Shown: one piece after another, positions 8,338 to 18,855 of the stretch
How the letters are laid out: each line of letters begins with the position of its first letter
How positions within the stretch are numbered: the first letter of the stretch is position 1
NCBI GenBank assembly: GCA_014649555.1
Contig: BMTG01000001.1
Span: 1,054,001-1,118,000 of the forward strand
Reading direction: 5' to 3'
From: Streptomyces globisporus
GTDB taxonomy: Bacteria > Actinomycetota > Actinomycetes > Streptomycetales > Streptomycetaceae
DNA: 64,000 nucleotides
Translations under genes and position numbers: made by a program
The notes under the pieces: model-generated
The model's database searches: none
The model's input: only the letters and a program-made list of their open reading frames with translations
Told to the model about the DNA's origin: nothing

Positions 8338-8453
8338 TGCTCTCGCTCCTCGATTTCCCCGACGTGTGCACGCCGAATACGTGACGTATGCACCCAAGAC
8401 CATGCCCTGCGGCGGGCGCCGTGGGCAAACCGGTCCTGCGGGGTCGGGCGCCC

Positions 8454-10085
8454 TCAGAAAAGGCTGACGGCGGCGAAGCGCAGGACGGCCTGCGGGGCCC
8501 CGGAAAGCAGGATTCCGGCGGCGGATGTGAGGACGATCGCCGTGGTGAGCGGGGTGGGCGCGCGGAATCGGCGGGGCGGGGCGGAGGCCGGGGATCCGGT
8601 GTCCGGCCCGGCCGTTTCCGGGGCCCCGTCCGGCGCGCGGAAGAGGATCGCGGTCCACTGAAGGTAGTAGTAGAGAGCGATCACCACGTTGACGGCCATG
8701 ACGACGGCGAGCCAGCCGAGGCCCGCGTCGACCGCCGCCGAGAAGACGGTGACCTTCGCGAAGAGCCCGATGATGCCGGGCGGCAGTCCGGCCAGGCAGA
8801 GCAGGAAGAACCCGAGGGCCAGGGCGGCGAGGGGCCGGGTGGCGTACAGGCCCCGGTAGTCGGAGAGCCGGTTGCCGGGGTGCGTACGGGCGACGAGGGC
8901 GGCGACCGCGAACGCGCCCAGGTTCACCACCGCGTACATGAGGGCGTACGCCACGGTGGAGCCGATCTGTTCGTCGCTGGAGTACGCGGCGGCGGCGATC
9001 GGGACCAGGAGGTAGCCGGCCTGGGCGACGGAGGACCAGGCGAGAAGGCGGACGGCGCTGCGGGCGCGGGTGGCGTTCTGGCGGAGGGCGGCGACGTTGC
9101 CGACGGTCATGGTGAGCGCGGCCAGAACGGCGAGGGCGGGTCCCCAGACGTCCGCATAGGAGGGGAACGCGATGACGGTCACCAGAATGAGGCCCGAAAA
9201 CCCTACGGCCTTCCCCACCACGGAGAGATACGCGGCGATCGGGAGGGGCGCGCCGACGTAGGTGTCGGGGACCCAGAAGTGGAAGGGCGCGGCGGCCGTC
9301 TTGAAGGCGAAGCCGACAAGCGTCAGGGCCACCCCGGTCTTGGCGAGGGTGTCGAGGACCGGGGACACGTCGTCGAGACGGTCGGCGATCTCGGTGAGGT
9401 GCAGGGTGCCGGTGGCCGCGTAGACGAAGCTGACGCCGAGCAGCATGACGGCGGTGGCGACGACGGAGGAGAGGAAGAACTTCAGCGCGGCCTCGGAGGA
9501 GCGCCGGTCGCCGCGCTTGATGCCGACGAGGGCGAACGCGGGCAGGGAGGCGACTTCGAGGGCGACGACGAGCGTGGCGAGGTCACGGGAGGCGGGCAGC
9601 AGGGCCGCTCCCGAGGCGGAGGCCAGGAGCAGGAACCAGTACTCCCCCGCCGGCAGCTTGCGGGTGTCGTCGAGCGAGAGCAGGACGGTGAGGAACGCGC
9701 CGCCGAGGACGAGTGCCTGGATGACGACGGTGAAGTGGTCGGCGGTGTAGCTGCACGCCTGGGCGCCGGTGGTGACGCAGAAGGTGGACCGGTCACCGGA
9801 GCGCAGGGGGATCAGGAACGCCAGGGCGGCGGCGAGCGCGGTAAGGGTGGCGTACCCGAGGAGCCGTTTGCGGTGGGCGGGCAGGAACAGGTCGGCGACG
9901 AGGACGACCAGGGCGGCCAGCGCGGTGAGGGTGGGGGGCGCGATGGCGAGCCAGTCGATGGACTGGACGACGCTGGGGACGTCGGCCGCGACGAGGCTTC
10001 CGGCGGTGTCGCCCGTGCCGGGTGCCGTCGTGGCCTGGGCGTGCGCGAGGAGGCTTGTGGCGGTGGTGCTGAGGTCCGCGGTCAC
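8454..10085 (-). CDS. nuoN: Complex I membrane subunit N (second set)
   Basis: A 543-residue antiporter-like proton-translocating subunit of respiratory complex I, with about 14 membrane helices. The motif FHFWVPDTYVGAPLPIAAYLSVVGKAVG (near residue 255) is the conserved discontinuous-helix region, and lysines in the central helices match the family. GTG start at 10085 overlaps the nuoM stop (GTGA). It is the last gene of the cluster; 116 bases without a gene separate it from mscL. Length is slightly above the usual 480-500 because of a longer N-terminus and a proline-rich insert near residue 500. Lower specificity between N, M and L is resolved by gene order. Confidence 0.95.
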   Translation of the reverse strand: MTADLSTTATSLLAHAQATTAPGTGDTAGSLVAADVPSVVQSIDWLAIAPPTLTALAALVVLVADLFLPAHRKRLLGYATLTALAAALAFLIPLRSGDRSTFCVTTGAQACSYTADHFTVVIQALVLGGAFLTVLLSLDDTRKLPAGEYWFLLLASASGAALLPASRDLATLVVALEVASLPAFALVGIKRGDRRSSEAALKFFLSSVVATAVMLLGVSFVYAATGTLHLTEIADRLDDVSPVLDTLAKTGVALTLVGFAFKTAAAPFHFWVPDTYVGAPLPIAAYLSVVGKAVGFSGLILVTVIAFPSYADVWGPALAVLAALTMTVGNVAALRQNATRARSAVRLLAWSSVAQAGYLLVPIAAAAYSSDEQIGSTVAYALMYAVVNLGAFAVAALVARTHPGNRLSDYRGLYATRPLAALALGFFLLCLAGLPPGIIGLFAKVTVFSAAVDAGLGWLAVVMAVNVVIALYYYLQWTAILFRAPDGAPETAGPDTGSPASAPPRRFRAPTPLTTAIVLTSAAGILLSGAPQAVLRFAAVSLF

Positions 10086-11770
10086 GACTTGCCTCCTGCG
10101 AGAAGCTGCTGCACGGCGGGGTCGGTGAGGCCGAGGAGGACGGCGGGCCAGAGGCCGGCGACGACGGTGAGCGCGGCGAGCGGGGTCCAGGCGGCGGCTT
10201 CGTACGGGTGGATGTCGGCGAGCTGCGGGGTGGTGGCCGTACGGGGGCCGGCGCTCCCGGACGACGGGGAACCGGCGGCTCCGGACTGCGGGGAGCCGTC
10301 CGCCGTTCGAGGAGCGTGCTCGTCGGGCGACAGCCGGGAGTGGGGCGCGTGCTCGCCCATGCAGACGCGGCGGACGACGATGAGCATGTACGCGGCGGTG
10401 AGCAGGGTGCCGAACGCCCCGATGGCCATGAAGGTGCGGAACGCGGGGCGGCTGAGGCCTTCGGCCGGGCTGTACGCGCCGAACAGGGTGAGCATCTCGC
10501 CCCAGAATCCGGCGAGTCCGGGCAGGCCGAGCGAGGCGACGGCGGCGAAGGCGAGCAGCGCGCCGAGGCGGGGGGCCCGGCCGTAGAGGGCGGCTCCGGT
10601 CGCTCCGGCGAGGGTGTCGAGGTCGGCGGTGCCGTAGCGGTCCTTGATCGCGCCGACCAGGAAGAACAACAGGCCGGTGATGAGGCCGTGGGCGATGTTG
10701 GCGAAGAGCGCGCCGTTGACTCCGGTGGGGGTCATGGTGGCGATGCCGAGCAGGACGAAGCCCATGTGGCCGACGGACGAGTACGCGATGAGCCGCTTGA
10801 GGTCGCCCTTGACTCCGGTACGGGCCAGGGCCAGGCAGGCGAGGGACCCGTAGACGATGCCGACGACGGCGAACGCGGCGAGGTAGGGCGCGAAGGTGCG
10901 CATGCCGTCCGGCGCGACGGGGAGCAGGATCCGGACGAATCCGTACGTTCCCATCTTCAGCAGGACGCCCGCGAGGAGGACGGATCCGACGGTCGGGGCG
11001 GCGGTGTGGGCGTCGGGCAGCCAGGTGTGCAGGGGCCACATCGGGGTCTTCACCGCGAGCCCGAGACCGATCGCGAGTACGGCGATGACCTGCACGGATG
11101 TGGTGAGGCCGCGGCCGTTGTCAGTGGCGAGTGCCACCATGTCGAATGTGCCGCTCTTCAGCCCGATGAGGAGAAGGCCGAGCAGCATGACGACCGAGCC
11201 GAGCAGCGTGTAGAGGATGAACTTCCAGGCGGCGGACTGTCGTTGGTCGCCGCCCCAGCGATTGATGAGGAAGTACATCGGGATGAGGACCATCTCGAAG
11301 GCGAGGAAGAAGAGCAGCAGATCGAGGACGGCGAAGGTGGCGAGGGTGCCGGACTCCAGGACGAGCACGAGGGCGACGAACGCCTTCGGTGAGGGGCCCG
11401 CGGGCAGCTTGAAGTAGCTGTACAGCGCGCAGAGGAAGGTCAGCAGCGCGGTCAGGACCAGGAGGGGGAGCGAGATGCCGTCGATGCCGAGGTGGATGCG
11501 GACGTCGAGCGCCGGGATCCAGCTGATGTCGGTGGTCGCCTGCATCGTGGCGGGGTGGTCGTGGTCGAAGCCGGCGGCCAGGGCGATCGCGGCGACGAGG
11601 ACGGCGCCGGTGACGGTCACGCCGTGGCGGAGCACGGCCTGGTCGGGGTTCTTCCCCTTGAGCCCGGGCGGCGCGGGGAGCAGGGCCGCGAGGGCGCCGA
11701 GGAGCGGGGCGACGACGATGAACGCCAGAAGGAACTGCATCACGGACGGGCTGATATCGATCACGGTCAC
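10082..11770 (-). CDS. nuoM: Complex I membrane subunit M (second set)
   Basis: A 562-residue antiporter-like subunit. The key TM5 glutamate is present in FEMVLIPMYFLI (near residue 152), and the conserved [23 protein letters not shown] follows near 245. A hydrophilic insert of about 60 residues near the C-terminus (HAPHSRLSPDEHAPRTADGS...) is longer than in E. coli NuoM. It begins with GTG at 11770, overlapping the nuoL stop, and its own stop overlaps nuoN. Inner membrane, proton pumping arm. Confidence 0.96.
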   Translation of the reverse strand: MTVIDISPSVMQFLLAFIVVAPLLGALAALLPAPPGLKGKNPDQAVLRHGVTVTGAVLVAAIALAAGFDHDHPATMQATTDISWIPALDVRIHLGIDGISLPLLVLTALLTFLCALYSYFKLPAGPSPKAFVALVLVLESGTLATFAVLDLLLFFLAFEMVLIPMYFLINRWGGDQRQSAAWKFILYTLLGSVVMLLGLLLIGLKSGTFDMVALATDNGRGLTTSVQVIAVLAIGLGLAVKTPMWPLHTWLPDAHTAAPTVGSVLLAGVLLKMGTYGFVRILLPVAPDGMRTFAPYLAAFAVVGIVYGSLACLALARTGVKGDLKRLIAYSSVGHMGFVLLGIATMTPTGVNGALFANIAHGLITGLLFFLVGAIKDRYGTADLDTLAGATGAALYGRAPRLGALLAFAAVASLGLPGLAGFWGEMLTLFGAYSPAEGLSRPAFRTFMAIGAFGTLLTAAYMLIVVRRVCMGEHAPHSRLSPDEHAPRTADGSPQSGAAGSPSSGSAGPRTATTPQLADIHPYEAAAWTPLAALTVVAGLWPAVLLGLTDPAVQQLLAGGKS

Positions 11771-13767
11771 GACCCCGCGTTGACGTTGGCGAAGACGACG
11801 GCGGCGATCGCCAGGGCGAGGGACCCGGCGAGCAGGGCGCTGACGTAGGTCTGCACGTTGCCGGTCTGGGCCCGGCGGACGGCGGTGCCGAGGAGGCGGG
11901 TGACGGTGCCCGTTCCGTTGACGTAGGTGTCCACGACCTCGCGGTCCAGGAAGCGGACGAGGCGGGCGGCTGCCCGGACGGGCCGGACGAACAGCGCCGT
12001 GTACAGGGCGTCGAGGTGGAACCCGGTGACCGCGTGGCGGTGCAGCGGGCCCAGGAGGAGCCTGCCGGGGTCGGCCGGGTCGGAGGCGTCCGCGATGGTG
12101 CCGTAGGCGGCGGTGTGGGACGTCATGGCCTCGGCTTCGACGAGAGCGGGTTCGGCGCCCGGGTGGGCGGCCACGGCTCCGATGGGGGTGCGGGCGGCGA
12201 GGGCGGTGGTGTGCCGCCAGGCTCCGAAGGTGACGAGGCCGCCGACGAGCGTGACGCCGGTGGCGAGGACGGCGGTGGTGAGGGACGGCGTGAGGGCGTG
12301 CCCGTCGAACCAGTCGCCGAGCAGGCCGGCGGTGAGGCCGAAGCCGATGGTGGGGACGGCCAGGATCCACAGGACGGAGGTCATGGCGAGAGGCTGCTTG
12401 CCGTGGTCGGGGACTTCGGCCCCGCGGCCGCGGAAGGCGAGGAGCCAGAGGCGTACGGCGTAGGAGGCGGTCAGGACGGCGGCGAGGAGCCCGGCGACCA
12501 GGATCGTCCAGCCTGCGGCGGCCGGGGCGACGGTCCGGTCCCCCAGCGCGGTGTGCTCGGCGGCGACGAGGACGGCTTCCTTGGAGAAGAAGCCGGCGAA
12601 CGGCGGGATGGCGGCCAGCGCGAGGAGCGCGACGGTCATCGTCCAGTAGGCGTCCGGGATCCGGCGTGCGAGGCCGCTCATCCGGGACATGGCGGCGAGC
12701 GAGTTGGTGCCCGCGGCGTGGATGACGACGCCCGCGGCCAGGAAGAGGACGGCTTTGAACGCACCGTGCGAGATCAGGTGGAAGACGGCCGCGCCCCGGT
12801 CGCCGACGGCGAGGGCGCCCGACATGTAGCCGAGCTGACCGATCGTCGAGTAGGCGAGGACGCGTTTGATGTCGTCCTGGGCGAGGGCGGCGAGCCCGGA
12901 CCCGATCATCGTGACGGCGGCCATCACGGCGAGGACGACGAGCGCCGCGCCGGAGGCCGCGAAGACGGGCAGCAGGCGGGCCACGAAGTAGATACCGGCG
13001 GCGACCATCGTCGCGGCGTGGATGAGCGCGGAGACGGGGGTGGGGCCGGCCATGGCGTCGGGCAGCCAGGTGTGCAGGGGGAACTGCGCCGACTTGCCCG
13101 CGACGCCCGCGAGGAGCAGCAGGGCGATGAGCGTGGGGTGCTCAAGACCGCCGTTGGCGACGGCGGCGAGGATCTTGGTGATCCGGAAACTACCGGTGTC
13201 GGCGGCGAGCGCGAACAGGCCGATCAGGAAGGGGACATCGCCGAGCTTGGTGACCAGGAAGGCTTTGAGGGAGGCGGCCCGGGCCTCGGGCGTCTCCCAG
13301 TAGTGGCCGACGAGGAAGTACGAGCAGATGCCCATGATCTCCCAGCCGACCAGGAGCACCATCAGGTCGCCGGAGTAGACGACCAGGAGCATCGCGGAGG
13401 TGAAGAGGGAGACGAGGGCCGCGTAGGAGGGATAGCGGGGGTCGTCGCGGAGGTAGGCCGTGGAGTAGAGCTGGACGCAGGTGGCGACGACGGTGACGAG
13501 GACGGCCACCAGCACGGCGAAGCCGTCGAGGTGCAGCGCCAGGTCGATCGGGACCGAGCCGGTGGGCGTCAGCTGGGTTGCGGCGTCGATCGCCCGGCCG
13601 CCGCCCTGACGGACGGCGACCAGCCCGGCGAGCACAGCCGCGGTGAGGGTCGGGAGGATCGCCAGCGGGCGGACGAAGCCGGGGGCGGTGCGGCCGACGG
13701 CGAGCCCGGCGAGGGCGCCGAGGAACGGGAGGAGGGGGACGAGGGCGGCGAGGGTCGTGGTGGTCAC
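11767..13767 (-). CDS. nuoL: Complex I membrane subunit L (second set)
   Basis: A 666-residue distal antiporter-like subunit with the long lateral helix expected at the C-terminus. [30 protein letters not shown] (near 230-260) and the TM5 glutamate in [18 protein letters not shown] are diagnostic. It starts with GTG at 13767 in a GTGA overlap with nuoK. A soluble insert near 530-570 ([18 protein letters not shown]...) lies before the last membrane segments. It works with NuoM, NuoN and NuoK in proton translocation. Confidence 0.96.
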   Translation of the reverse strand: MTTTTLAALVPLLPFLGALAGLAVGRTAPGFVRPLAILPTLTAAVLAGLVAVRQGGGRAIDAATQLTPTGSVPIDLALHLDGFAVLVAVLVTVVATCVQLYSTAYLRDDPRYPSYAALVSLFTSAMLLVVYSGDLMVLLVGWEIMGICSYFLVGHYWETPEARAASLKAFLVTKLGDVPFLIGLFALAADTGSFRITKILAAVANGGLEHPTLIALLLLAGVAGKSAQFPLHTWLPDAMAGPTPVSALIHAATMVAAGIYFVARLLPVFAASGAALVVLAVMAAVTMIGSGLAALAQDDIKRVLAYSTIGQLGYMSGALAVGDRGAAVFHLISHGAFKAVLFLAAGVVIHAAGTNSLAAMSRMSGLARRIPDAYWTMTVALLALAAIPPFAGFFSKEAVLVAAEHTALGDRTVAPAAAGWTILVAGLLAAVLTASYAVRLWLLAFRGRGAEVPDHGKQPLAMTSVLWILAVPTIGFGLTAGLLGDWFDGHALTPSLTTAVLATGVTLVGGLVTFGAWRHTTALAARTPIGAVAAHPGAEPALVEAEAMTSHTAAYGTIADASDPADPGRLLLGPLHRHAVTGFHLDALYTALFVRPVRAAARLVRFLDREVVDTYVNGTGTVTRLLGTAVRRAQTGNVQTYVSALLAGSLALAIAAVVFANVNAGS

Positions 13768-14195
13768 GTGGTGGCCCCTGCCTTCTTGGTCTTTCCTGTT
13801 TTCCCGTCTGCCCGGTCGGGGGCCGTCTCGGCGCCGTCGGTTTCCGCGCCGTCGGCCTCTGCGGTGTCGGGGAGCGTTTCCGCCTCGTCCGTCTCGGCGG
13901 TGTCGCGGAGCCGGTCGATGTCGGAGGTGCCCCGGTTGCGGTAGACGGCCAGGACGATCGCGAGGCCGATGCCGATCTCGGCGGCGGCGATGGCGATGGT
14001 GAAGAGCGTGAGGGCCTGGCCGGAGTGGAGGGTGTCGCGGAGCCAGACGTCGAAGGCGACGAGGTTGAGGTTGACGGCGTTGAGCATCAGCTCGACGGAC
14101 ATCAGGACGAGGATCGCGTTGCGGCGGGCGAGGACGCCGTAGAGGCCGACGCAGAAAAGGAGGGCCGCAAGAACGGCGGGATAGGCGAGGTGCAT
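13764..14195 (-). CDS. nuoK: Complex I membrane subunit K (second set), extended C-terminus
   Basis: A 143-residue three-helix membrane subunit. The two proton-path glutamates are present: [13 protein letters not shown] (Glu36-type) and [11 protein letters not shown] (Glu72-type). The canonical protein ends near residue 100; here an additional 40-residue acidic tail rich in Glu/Asp/Thr/Ala ([19 protein letters not shown]...) follows, ending in a short basic patch (KTGKTKKAG). The ATG overlaps the nuoJ stop as TGATG; its stop overlaps nuoL as GTGA. Confidence 0.95.
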   Translation of the reverse strand: MHLAYPAVLAALLFCVGLYGVLARRNAILVLMSVELMLNAVNLNLVAFDVWLRDTLHSGQALTLFTIAIAAAEIGIGLAIVLAVYRNRGTSDIDRLRDTAETDEAETLPDTAEADGAETDGAETAPDRADGKTGKTKKAGATT

Positions 14196-14845
14196 CAGCG
14201 CTGCTCCTCCTTGCCGGGTGTGCCGATCGGGCCGGGCCGGCCCGTGGGGCCCGTGCTCTTGCCCTTGCCCGTGCTCGTGTCCGTGTTGCGTTTGCGGGAC
14301 AGGACGATCGCGCCGACGAGAGCGGCGAGGAGGAGGACGGAGAGCGCCTCGAAGGGCAGGACCCAGTTCCGGAAGAGGAAGGCTCCGGTGACGGCGGTGG
14401 AGCCCTGAGCCGGCCCGTCGAGGTCGATCCAGGTCGTACGGAAGGCGTCCACGACGACCCAGACGAGCGCGGCGGCAGAGGCGAGGGCCACGCCGAGGGC
14501 CACCCACCGGTTGCCCGAGTCGGCGTCCGGGGAGCGGCCGATGGGGGCCCGGGTGAGCATCAGACCGAAGAGGAGGAGGACGACGATGGAACCGACGTAG
14601 ATCAGTACCTGGACCCAGGCGATGAACTCCGCGGTGAGCAGAAGGTACTCGACGGCCAGACCGCCGAGCGCGACGACGAGCCAGAGCGCGGCGTGCACCA
14701 GTTGCCTGGTGGTGACGGTGATGACGGCGGCGCCGAGGGTGGCAAGGCCGACGAGGAGGAACGCGATCTCGACGCCTGACGGGGAGAGGAAGCCGGGGTG
14801 GTCGCCTGTGGCGGAGGCGAGCAGAGGGGGTGCGGTGTGCAGCAT
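14195..14845 (-). CDS. nuoJ: Complex I membrane subunit J (second set)
   Basis: A 216-residue subunit with five membrane helices. The conserved [26 protein letters not shown] (near 65-90) contains the flexible TM3 region. The start is either ATG 14845 (TGATG with the nuoI stop) or GTG 14848 (GTGA); I chose the ATG, and GGGAGGG lies 8-12 bases upstream of both. The C-terminal 40 residues are Gly/Pro/Thr/Lys-rich and cytosolic. Coupled at both ends to nuoI and nuoK. Confidence 0.93.
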   Translation of the reverse strand: MLHTAPPLLASATGDHPGFLSPSGVEIAFLLVGLATLGAAVITVTTRQLVHAALWLVVALGGLAVEYLLLTAEFIAWVQVLIYVGSIVVLLLFGLMLTRAPIGRSPDADSGNRWVALGVALASAAALVWVVVDAFRTTWIDLDGPAQGSTAVTGAFLFRNWVLPFEALSVLLLAALVGAIVLSRKRNTDTSTGKGKSTGPTGRPGPIGTPGKEEQR

Positions 14846-15435
14846 CACGAGGTCCCTCCCTTCTCGTCCCGCTGTTGCCGGGGCTCTTGCTCCTCCTGCT
14901 GTTCCTGTGCGCGTTGGGCGGCGAGCTTGTCCGCGGCCTTGCGGGCGGCGGCGATCTCCTTCGGCTCCTCGGCGCCGGGGTCGAGGGCTGGCGGCTCCGG
15001 CACGGTCCACATCCACTCACGGAGCTTGTCCCGCTCGTGGGTGAGTTCGTGGATGTCCGTCTCCGCGTACTCGAACTCGGGTGACCAGAACAGTGCGTCG
15101 AAGGGGCAGACCTCGATGCAGATACCGCAGTACATGCAGAGGGAGAAGTCGATGGCGAAGCGGTCGAGGACGTTCCGGCTGCGCTCACGGCCGCCGGGGG
15201 CGGCGGGTGGCGACGTCTCCTTGTGGGAGTCGATGTAGATGCACCAGTCGGGGCACTCACGGGCGCAGAGCATGCAGACCGTGCAGTTCTCCTCGAACAG
15301 TCCGATGACGCCCCGGGAGCGAGGTGGGAGTTCGGGCTGGGTGTCCGGGTACTGCGCGGTGACGGTCTTCTTCGTCATCGTGCGCAGGGTGACGGCAAGA
15401 CCTTTGGCCAGGCCGGATCCGGGGATCGGGGGCAT
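14845..15435 (-). CDS. nuoI: Complex I iron-sulfur subunit I (second set)
   Basis: A 196-residue protein with two 4Fe-4S ferredoxin motifs. The first, [15 protein letters not shown], supplies Cys51/54/57/61. The second, [11 protein letters not shown], supplies Cys100/103/106/110, each followed by the usual Pro. These hold clusters N6a and N6b, which pass electrons to N2 in NuoB. The last 60 residues are a charged Glu/Gln/Arg/Lys helix-rich tail not present in E. coli. Start ATG 15435 overlaps the nuoH stop (TGATG). In a complex without NuoEFG this would be the likely entry point for electrons from a ferredoxin-like donor (inference). Confidence 0.96.
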   Translation of the reverse strand: MPPIPGSGLAKGLAVTLRTMTKKTVTAQYPDTQPELPPRSRGVIGLFEENCTVCMLCARECPDWCIYIDSHKETSPPAAPGGRERSRNVLDRFAIDFSLCMYCGICIEVCPFDALFWSPEFEYAETDIHELTHERDKLREWMWTVPEPPALDPGAEEPKEIAAARKAADKLAAQRAQEQQEEQEPRQQRDEKGGTS

Positions 15436-16403
15436 CAGTTGATCGCCACCTTCACGATGCCGGTGAGCGCGATCTGCGCGAGGGCGAGCGGGACGAGGGT
15501 GGTCCAGGCGAGCTTCTGCAACTGGTCCTCACGCAGGCGCGGGTAGCTGACGCGGAGCCAGATGACGACGAACGCGAGGAGCGCGGTCTTGAGGAGGGTC
15601 CAGAGCCAGCCGAGTCCGTCGGCGCCGAAGGGGCCGTGCCAGCCGCCGAGGAAGAGGACGGTGGTCAGGGCGCACAGGATGACGATGCCCGCGTACTCCG
15701 CGAGGAGGAACAGGGCGAAGCGCAGCCCGGTGTACTCGGTGTACGCGCCGAAGATGATCTCGGAGTCGGCCACCGGCATGTCGAACGGCGGTCGCTGGAG
15801 TTCGGCGAGACCGGCCACGAAGAAGACCAGGGCGCCGACGATCTGCCAGGGCAGCCACCACCACGCGAACGCGTCGAGGATGCCGGTGAGCGAGACCGTA
15901 CCGGCCGCCATGGCCACGGAGGCGGCGGCCAGGAGCATCGGCAGCTCGTAGGAGAGGAGTTGCGCGGCGGTACGGAGGCCGCCGAGCAGGGAGAACTTGT
16001 TGGCGGACGCCCAGCCCGCCATGAGCGAGCCGAGGACGCCGATGCCCATGACGGCGAGCACGAAGAAGATGCCCGCATCGACGACCTGGCCGACCGCGCC
16101 GTCGCCGGGACCGAGGGGGATGACGGCGAGGACGAGCAGGTACGGGAGGAGGGCGACGGCAGGGGCGAGCTGGAAGACGCGGCGGTCGGCGGCGGCCGGG
16201 ACCACGTCCTCCTTCTGCGCGAACTTCACGCCGTCCGCGACGAGCTGGGCCCAGCCGTGGAAGCCGCCTGCGTACATGGGGCCCAGGCGGCCTTGCATGT
16301 GCGCCATGACCTTGTGTTCCGTCTGGCCGACGAGGAGGGGGGCGACCAGGAACACGACGAAGACGATGGCCAGACGGAGGGCGACGTCGAGAACGTCGTT
16401 CAC
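15435..16403 (-). CDS. nuoH: Complex I membrane subunit H (second set)
   Basis: A 322-residue subunit with eight membrane helices forming the quinone chamber and E-channel. Conserved loops are intact: [16 protein letters not shown] near residue 27, [19 protein letters not shown] near 199, and [20 protein letters not shown] near 217. GTG at 16403 overlaps the nuoC stop. All residues I associate with quinone-site architecture in NuoH appear to be kept, although nuoD, which completes that site, is absent from this cluster. Confidence 0.96.
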   Translation of the reverse strand: MNDVLDVALRLAIVFVVFLVAPLLVGQTEHKVMAHMQGRLGPMYAGGFHGWAQLVADGVKFAQKEDVVPAAADRRVFQLAPAVALLPYLLVLAVIPLGPGDGAVGQVVDAGIFFVLAVMGIGVLGSLMAGWASANKFSLLGGLRTAAQLLSYELPMLLAAASVAMAAGTVSLTGILDAFAWWWLPWQIVGALVFFVAGLAELQRPPFDMPVADSEIIFGAYTEYTGLRFALFLLAEYAGIVILCALTTVLFLGGWHGPFGADGLGWLWTLLKTALLAFVVIWLRVSYPRLREDQLQKLAWTTLVPLALAQIALTGIVKVAIN

Positions 16404-18166
16404 TCGGGATCGCCTCCGGCGGGGTGGTCTGGAGCGGGGCTGTCTGGGGTGGGGGGGTGCTTGTCGGGGGTGGGCTTGTCGCTGGGGTCCGGGGTGTCGC
16501 TCGGGTCCGAGGCTCCGCCCGGTTCCGGGGTGTCGCTGGGGTCCGGGATGCCGTTCGGTTCCGGGGTGCCGTCCGGGTCCGGGGCGCCGTTCGGTTCCGG
16601 GGTGTCGCTGGGGTCCGGGATGCCGTTCGGTTCCGGGGTGCCGTCCGGGTCCGGGGCGCCGTTCGGGTCCGGGGTGTCGCTGGGCGTGGGTGTGGGGCCG
16701 CTGCGCGGGGCTTCTCCCCTACCCGCCCCTTCCCGGGCCGGGGGCTCCGCCCCCGTGCCCCCGCTCCTCAAGCGCCGGAGGGGCTGGGAAGGCGCGTCCG
16801 GAGACTCGCCCTCAGGGCCCTCCGGTTCGTCGAAGGCCGGCTGCGCGTCGTGCCACGGGGCGTCCGTGCTGCGCACCCGGGGCGGACTCGACGGCGGGCC
16901 CTCGGGCTTGTCCGACGCCGAACGCTGACTGGCCGAGCCACCGGACGCGGAACGGGAACGGCGTGGGCCGGCCGTCGGCGGCGCGGGCGACTCGCCCGCC
17001 TCGGGACGCCGGCTCGCCGAGCCGTCCGAAGCCGACCGGGAACGGCGGGCGGGCCGGGCAGGCGTGGCCTCCGGCTCGTCCGGCTCCGGGCGTTGGCTCG
17101 CCGAACCCTCCGACGCCGACCGGGAACGTCGTGCCGATGCGGGTGGGTTCTCTGCGGGAGTGTCGGCGGGCGTCTGCTGGCTCGCCGAACCCTCCGACGC
17201 CGACCGGGACCGGCGCGGGCGGGTCGCCGCAGGCGTCTCGGGTGCGGGAGCAGTCTCCGGTGCCGCTGCGGCCTCCCGTGTCGCGGGGGCGGCAGCCTGC
17301 TCACCGGCCGTCGTGGGAGCCTCCGGGGCAGCCGCGCCGGTCACCTCGGGCGCCTGCGTGCCCGACGTCCCAGGGGCAGCCGTGCCGGGTGTCGTGACGG
17401 CCTCCGGGCCAGGCGGCGTGGTGGCCTCCGGGGCGGGTGTCGTGGCGCGTTGTGCCGCCGAGCCCTCGCCCGCCGTGCGGGTGCGGCGTGGCGGACGGTC
17501 CGCCACGGGGCGGGCGGCCCGGGTCGGGCGGGCGGCGGCCGGGGGGAGTTGGCCCTTCAGGGGGCCCCATTCGTTCGGGTCGGGGACCCCGGGCGGGAGC
17601 ATCGCGCGTCGCTTGGGCCCGGTGTGGCCCTCCGCCGGCTCCCCCGGCTCCTTCGCCCCGGGCCAGGCCTTGGCGACACGCGCGGCCAGGACGAAGTCCT
17701 TGCGCAGCGGATGGCCTTCGAAGCCTTCCGGCAGGAGGAGCGGTACGAGATGGGGGTGGCCGTCGAACGCGACGCCGAACATCTCGTGCGTCTCGCGCTC
17801 GTGCCAGGCCGCGCCCGCGTACACGTCGATGGCGCTGGGCAGCACCGCCGCGTCGTGCGGCACGGTGGTGCGGACCAACAGCCGCCGCACCCTTCCCGTG
17901 CCGAGGGCCGCGACATGGGCACAGACGCGGAAGCCGACGCCCGGTTCGTCCACGGCGCTGAGCCAGTCGAAGTAGGTGCACCCGAGTTCGTCGCGGGCGG
18001 TCCGCAGCGCGGTGAGCCAGTCGGCGGCGGGGACGTCGACGGTGAGCAGGTCGTACGCCGACTCCGCCGTGGCTCCGTCGCCGAACACGTCGGTGACCGC
18101 GTCCGGCAGCCGGTCGTAGGCCCCGGCCCCGGCAGCGGACTCAGCCTGCTGGTCGCGACCGCTCAT
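16400..18166 (-). CDS. nuoC: NuoC-domain subunit with giant repetitive disordered tail
   Basis: 588 residues, of which only about 1-200 form the 30-kDa NuoC domain. The signature [17 protein letters not shown]...GHPLRKDF lies at 122-158. The remaining 380 residues are low-complexity: four near-identical RRSRSAS(E/D/G)GSAS units plus a variant [13 protein letters not shown], long Pro/Ala/Thr/Glu tracts, then a 24-residue acidic Pro/Asp/Gly repeat ([16 protein letters not shown] type) present twice in full. Nothing in the tail resembles NuoD. ATG 18166 overlaps the nuoB stop (ATGA). The tail could be a disordered linker, a protein-protein or RNA-binding RS-like region, or selectively neutral; its function is unknown. 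Confidence 0.92.
   Translation of the reverse strand: MSGRDQQAESAAGAGAYDRLPDAVTDVFGDGATAESAYDLLTVDVPAADWLTALRTARDELGCTYFDWLSAVDEPGVGFRVCAHVAALGTGRVRRLLVRTTVPHDAAVLPSAIDVYAGAAWHERETHEMFGVAFDGHPHLVPLLLPEGFEGHPLRKDFVLAARVAKAWPGAKEPGEPAEGHTGPKRRAMLPPGVPDPNEWGPLKGQLPPAAARPTRAARPVADRPPRRTRTAGEGSAAQRATTPAPEATTPPGPEAVTTPGTAAPGTSGTQAPEVTGAAAPEAPTTAGEQAAAPATREAAAAPETAPAPETPAATRPRRSRSASEGSASQQTPADTPAENPPASARRSRSASEGSASQRPEPDEPEATPARPARRSRSASDGSASRRPEAGESPAPPTAGPRRSRSASGGSASQRSASDKPEGPPSSPPRVRSTDAPWHDAQPAFDEPEGPEGESPDAPSQPLRRLRSGGTGAEPPAREGAGRGEAPRSGPTPTPSDTPDPNGAPDPDGTPEPNGIPDPSDTPEPNGAPDPDGTPEPNGIPDPSDTPEPGGASDPSDTPDPSDKPTPDKHPPTPDSPAPDHPAGGDPE
16531..16674. repeat. 72-bp tandem duplication inside the nuoC tail
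   Basis: Two 72-base copies (16531-16602 and 16603-16674), differing by essentially one base, encode a 24-residue Pro/Asp/Gly/Glu unit. A third copy starts at 16675 and diverges after about ten bases. The unit is itself built of 18-base GTCCGGG/GTTCGGT sub-repeats. It lies in frame, so copy number can change without disrupting translation. Confidence 0.93.
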
Positions 18167-18855
18167 CGCAGCCCCTCCTCGTCCGGTTCCGAAGCTGCTG
18201 GCGGGGCCGCTGCCGGAGCCGCTGCCGGCTGGGTGACGAGGCCGCTGCGCAGAGCCTCGGTCGACGGGCCGCCGCCCGTGCCCACGGAGGCGTACCGCTC
18301 GGCGAGGGATTCGCGCGCGATCTTCTCCTGGAGCTTGAGGATGCCCTGGAGCAGCGCCTCGGGCCTGGGCGGGCAGCCGGGTACGTACACATCGACGGGG
18401 ATGATCTGGTCGACGCCCTTGGTCACGGAGTACGAGTCCCAGTAGGGGCCGCCGCAGTTGGAGCAGGCGCCGAAGGAGATGACGTACTTCGGTTCCGGCA
18501 TCTGCTCGTACAGCCGCTTCACGGCCGGGGCCATCTTGTCCGTCACCGTGCCGGACACGATCATGAGGTCGGCCTGACGGGGGCCGGGGGCGAACGGGAT
18601 CACGCCGAGCCGGATGAAGTCGTGGCGGGCCATCGACGCGGCGATGAACTCGATGGCGCAGCAGGCGAGTCCGAAGTTGAAGACCCAGAGGCTGTAGCGG
18701 CGGCCCCAGTTGAGGACGACCTTCATCGGCTCCGGTGCGAGCCGGGAGAGCACGCCGAGGCGCTTGGGCTCGGGAAGGAGGACCGGGTCGGCGGGGGCTG
18801 GGGGCGGGGACGCGGGCTGCTGCGACGCGGAGTTCGGCCGGCTCGTCAGGCCCAT
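18163..18855 (-). CDS. nuoB: Complex I iron-sulfur subunit B (second set)
   Basis: A 230-residue protein holding the terminal cluster N2. All four ligands are present: the tandem Cys65-Cys66 (GLACCAIEF), Cys131 (GACSNCGG) and Cys161 (VPGCPPRP). The core spans 30-185. The N-terminal 30 residues are Pro/Ser-rich, and an Ala/Pro-rich tail of about 40 follows. The ATG lies within the 3' end of nuoA (10-base overlap) and the stop overlaps nuoC. In complete complexes NuoB packs against NuoD to form the quinone site; here the partner must come from elsewhere or be missing. Confidence 0.96.
   Translation of the reverse strand: MGLTSRPNSASQQPASPPPAPADPVLLPEPKRLGVLSRLAPEPMKVVLNWGRRYSLWVFNFGLACCAIEFIAASMARHDFIRLGVIPFAPGPRQADLMIVSGTVTDKMAPAVKRLYEQMPEPKYVISFGACSNCGGPYWDSYSVTKGVDQIIPVDVYVPGCPPRPEALLQGILKLQEKIARESLAERYASVGTGGGPSTEALRSGLVTQPAAAPAAAPPAASEPDEEGLR

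Noticed and set aside
8388-10586. Long plus-strand frames opposite nuoN and nuoM
   Set aside because: Gly/Asp/Glu-rich shadow sequence; the minus strand encodes conserved membrane subunits with coupled starts and stops.
16400-17540. NuoD hidden in the long NuoC tail (a NuoCD fusion)
   Set aside because: The tail is Pro/Ala/Ser/Arg/Asp low complexity with repeats; none of the conserved NuoD motifs appear.
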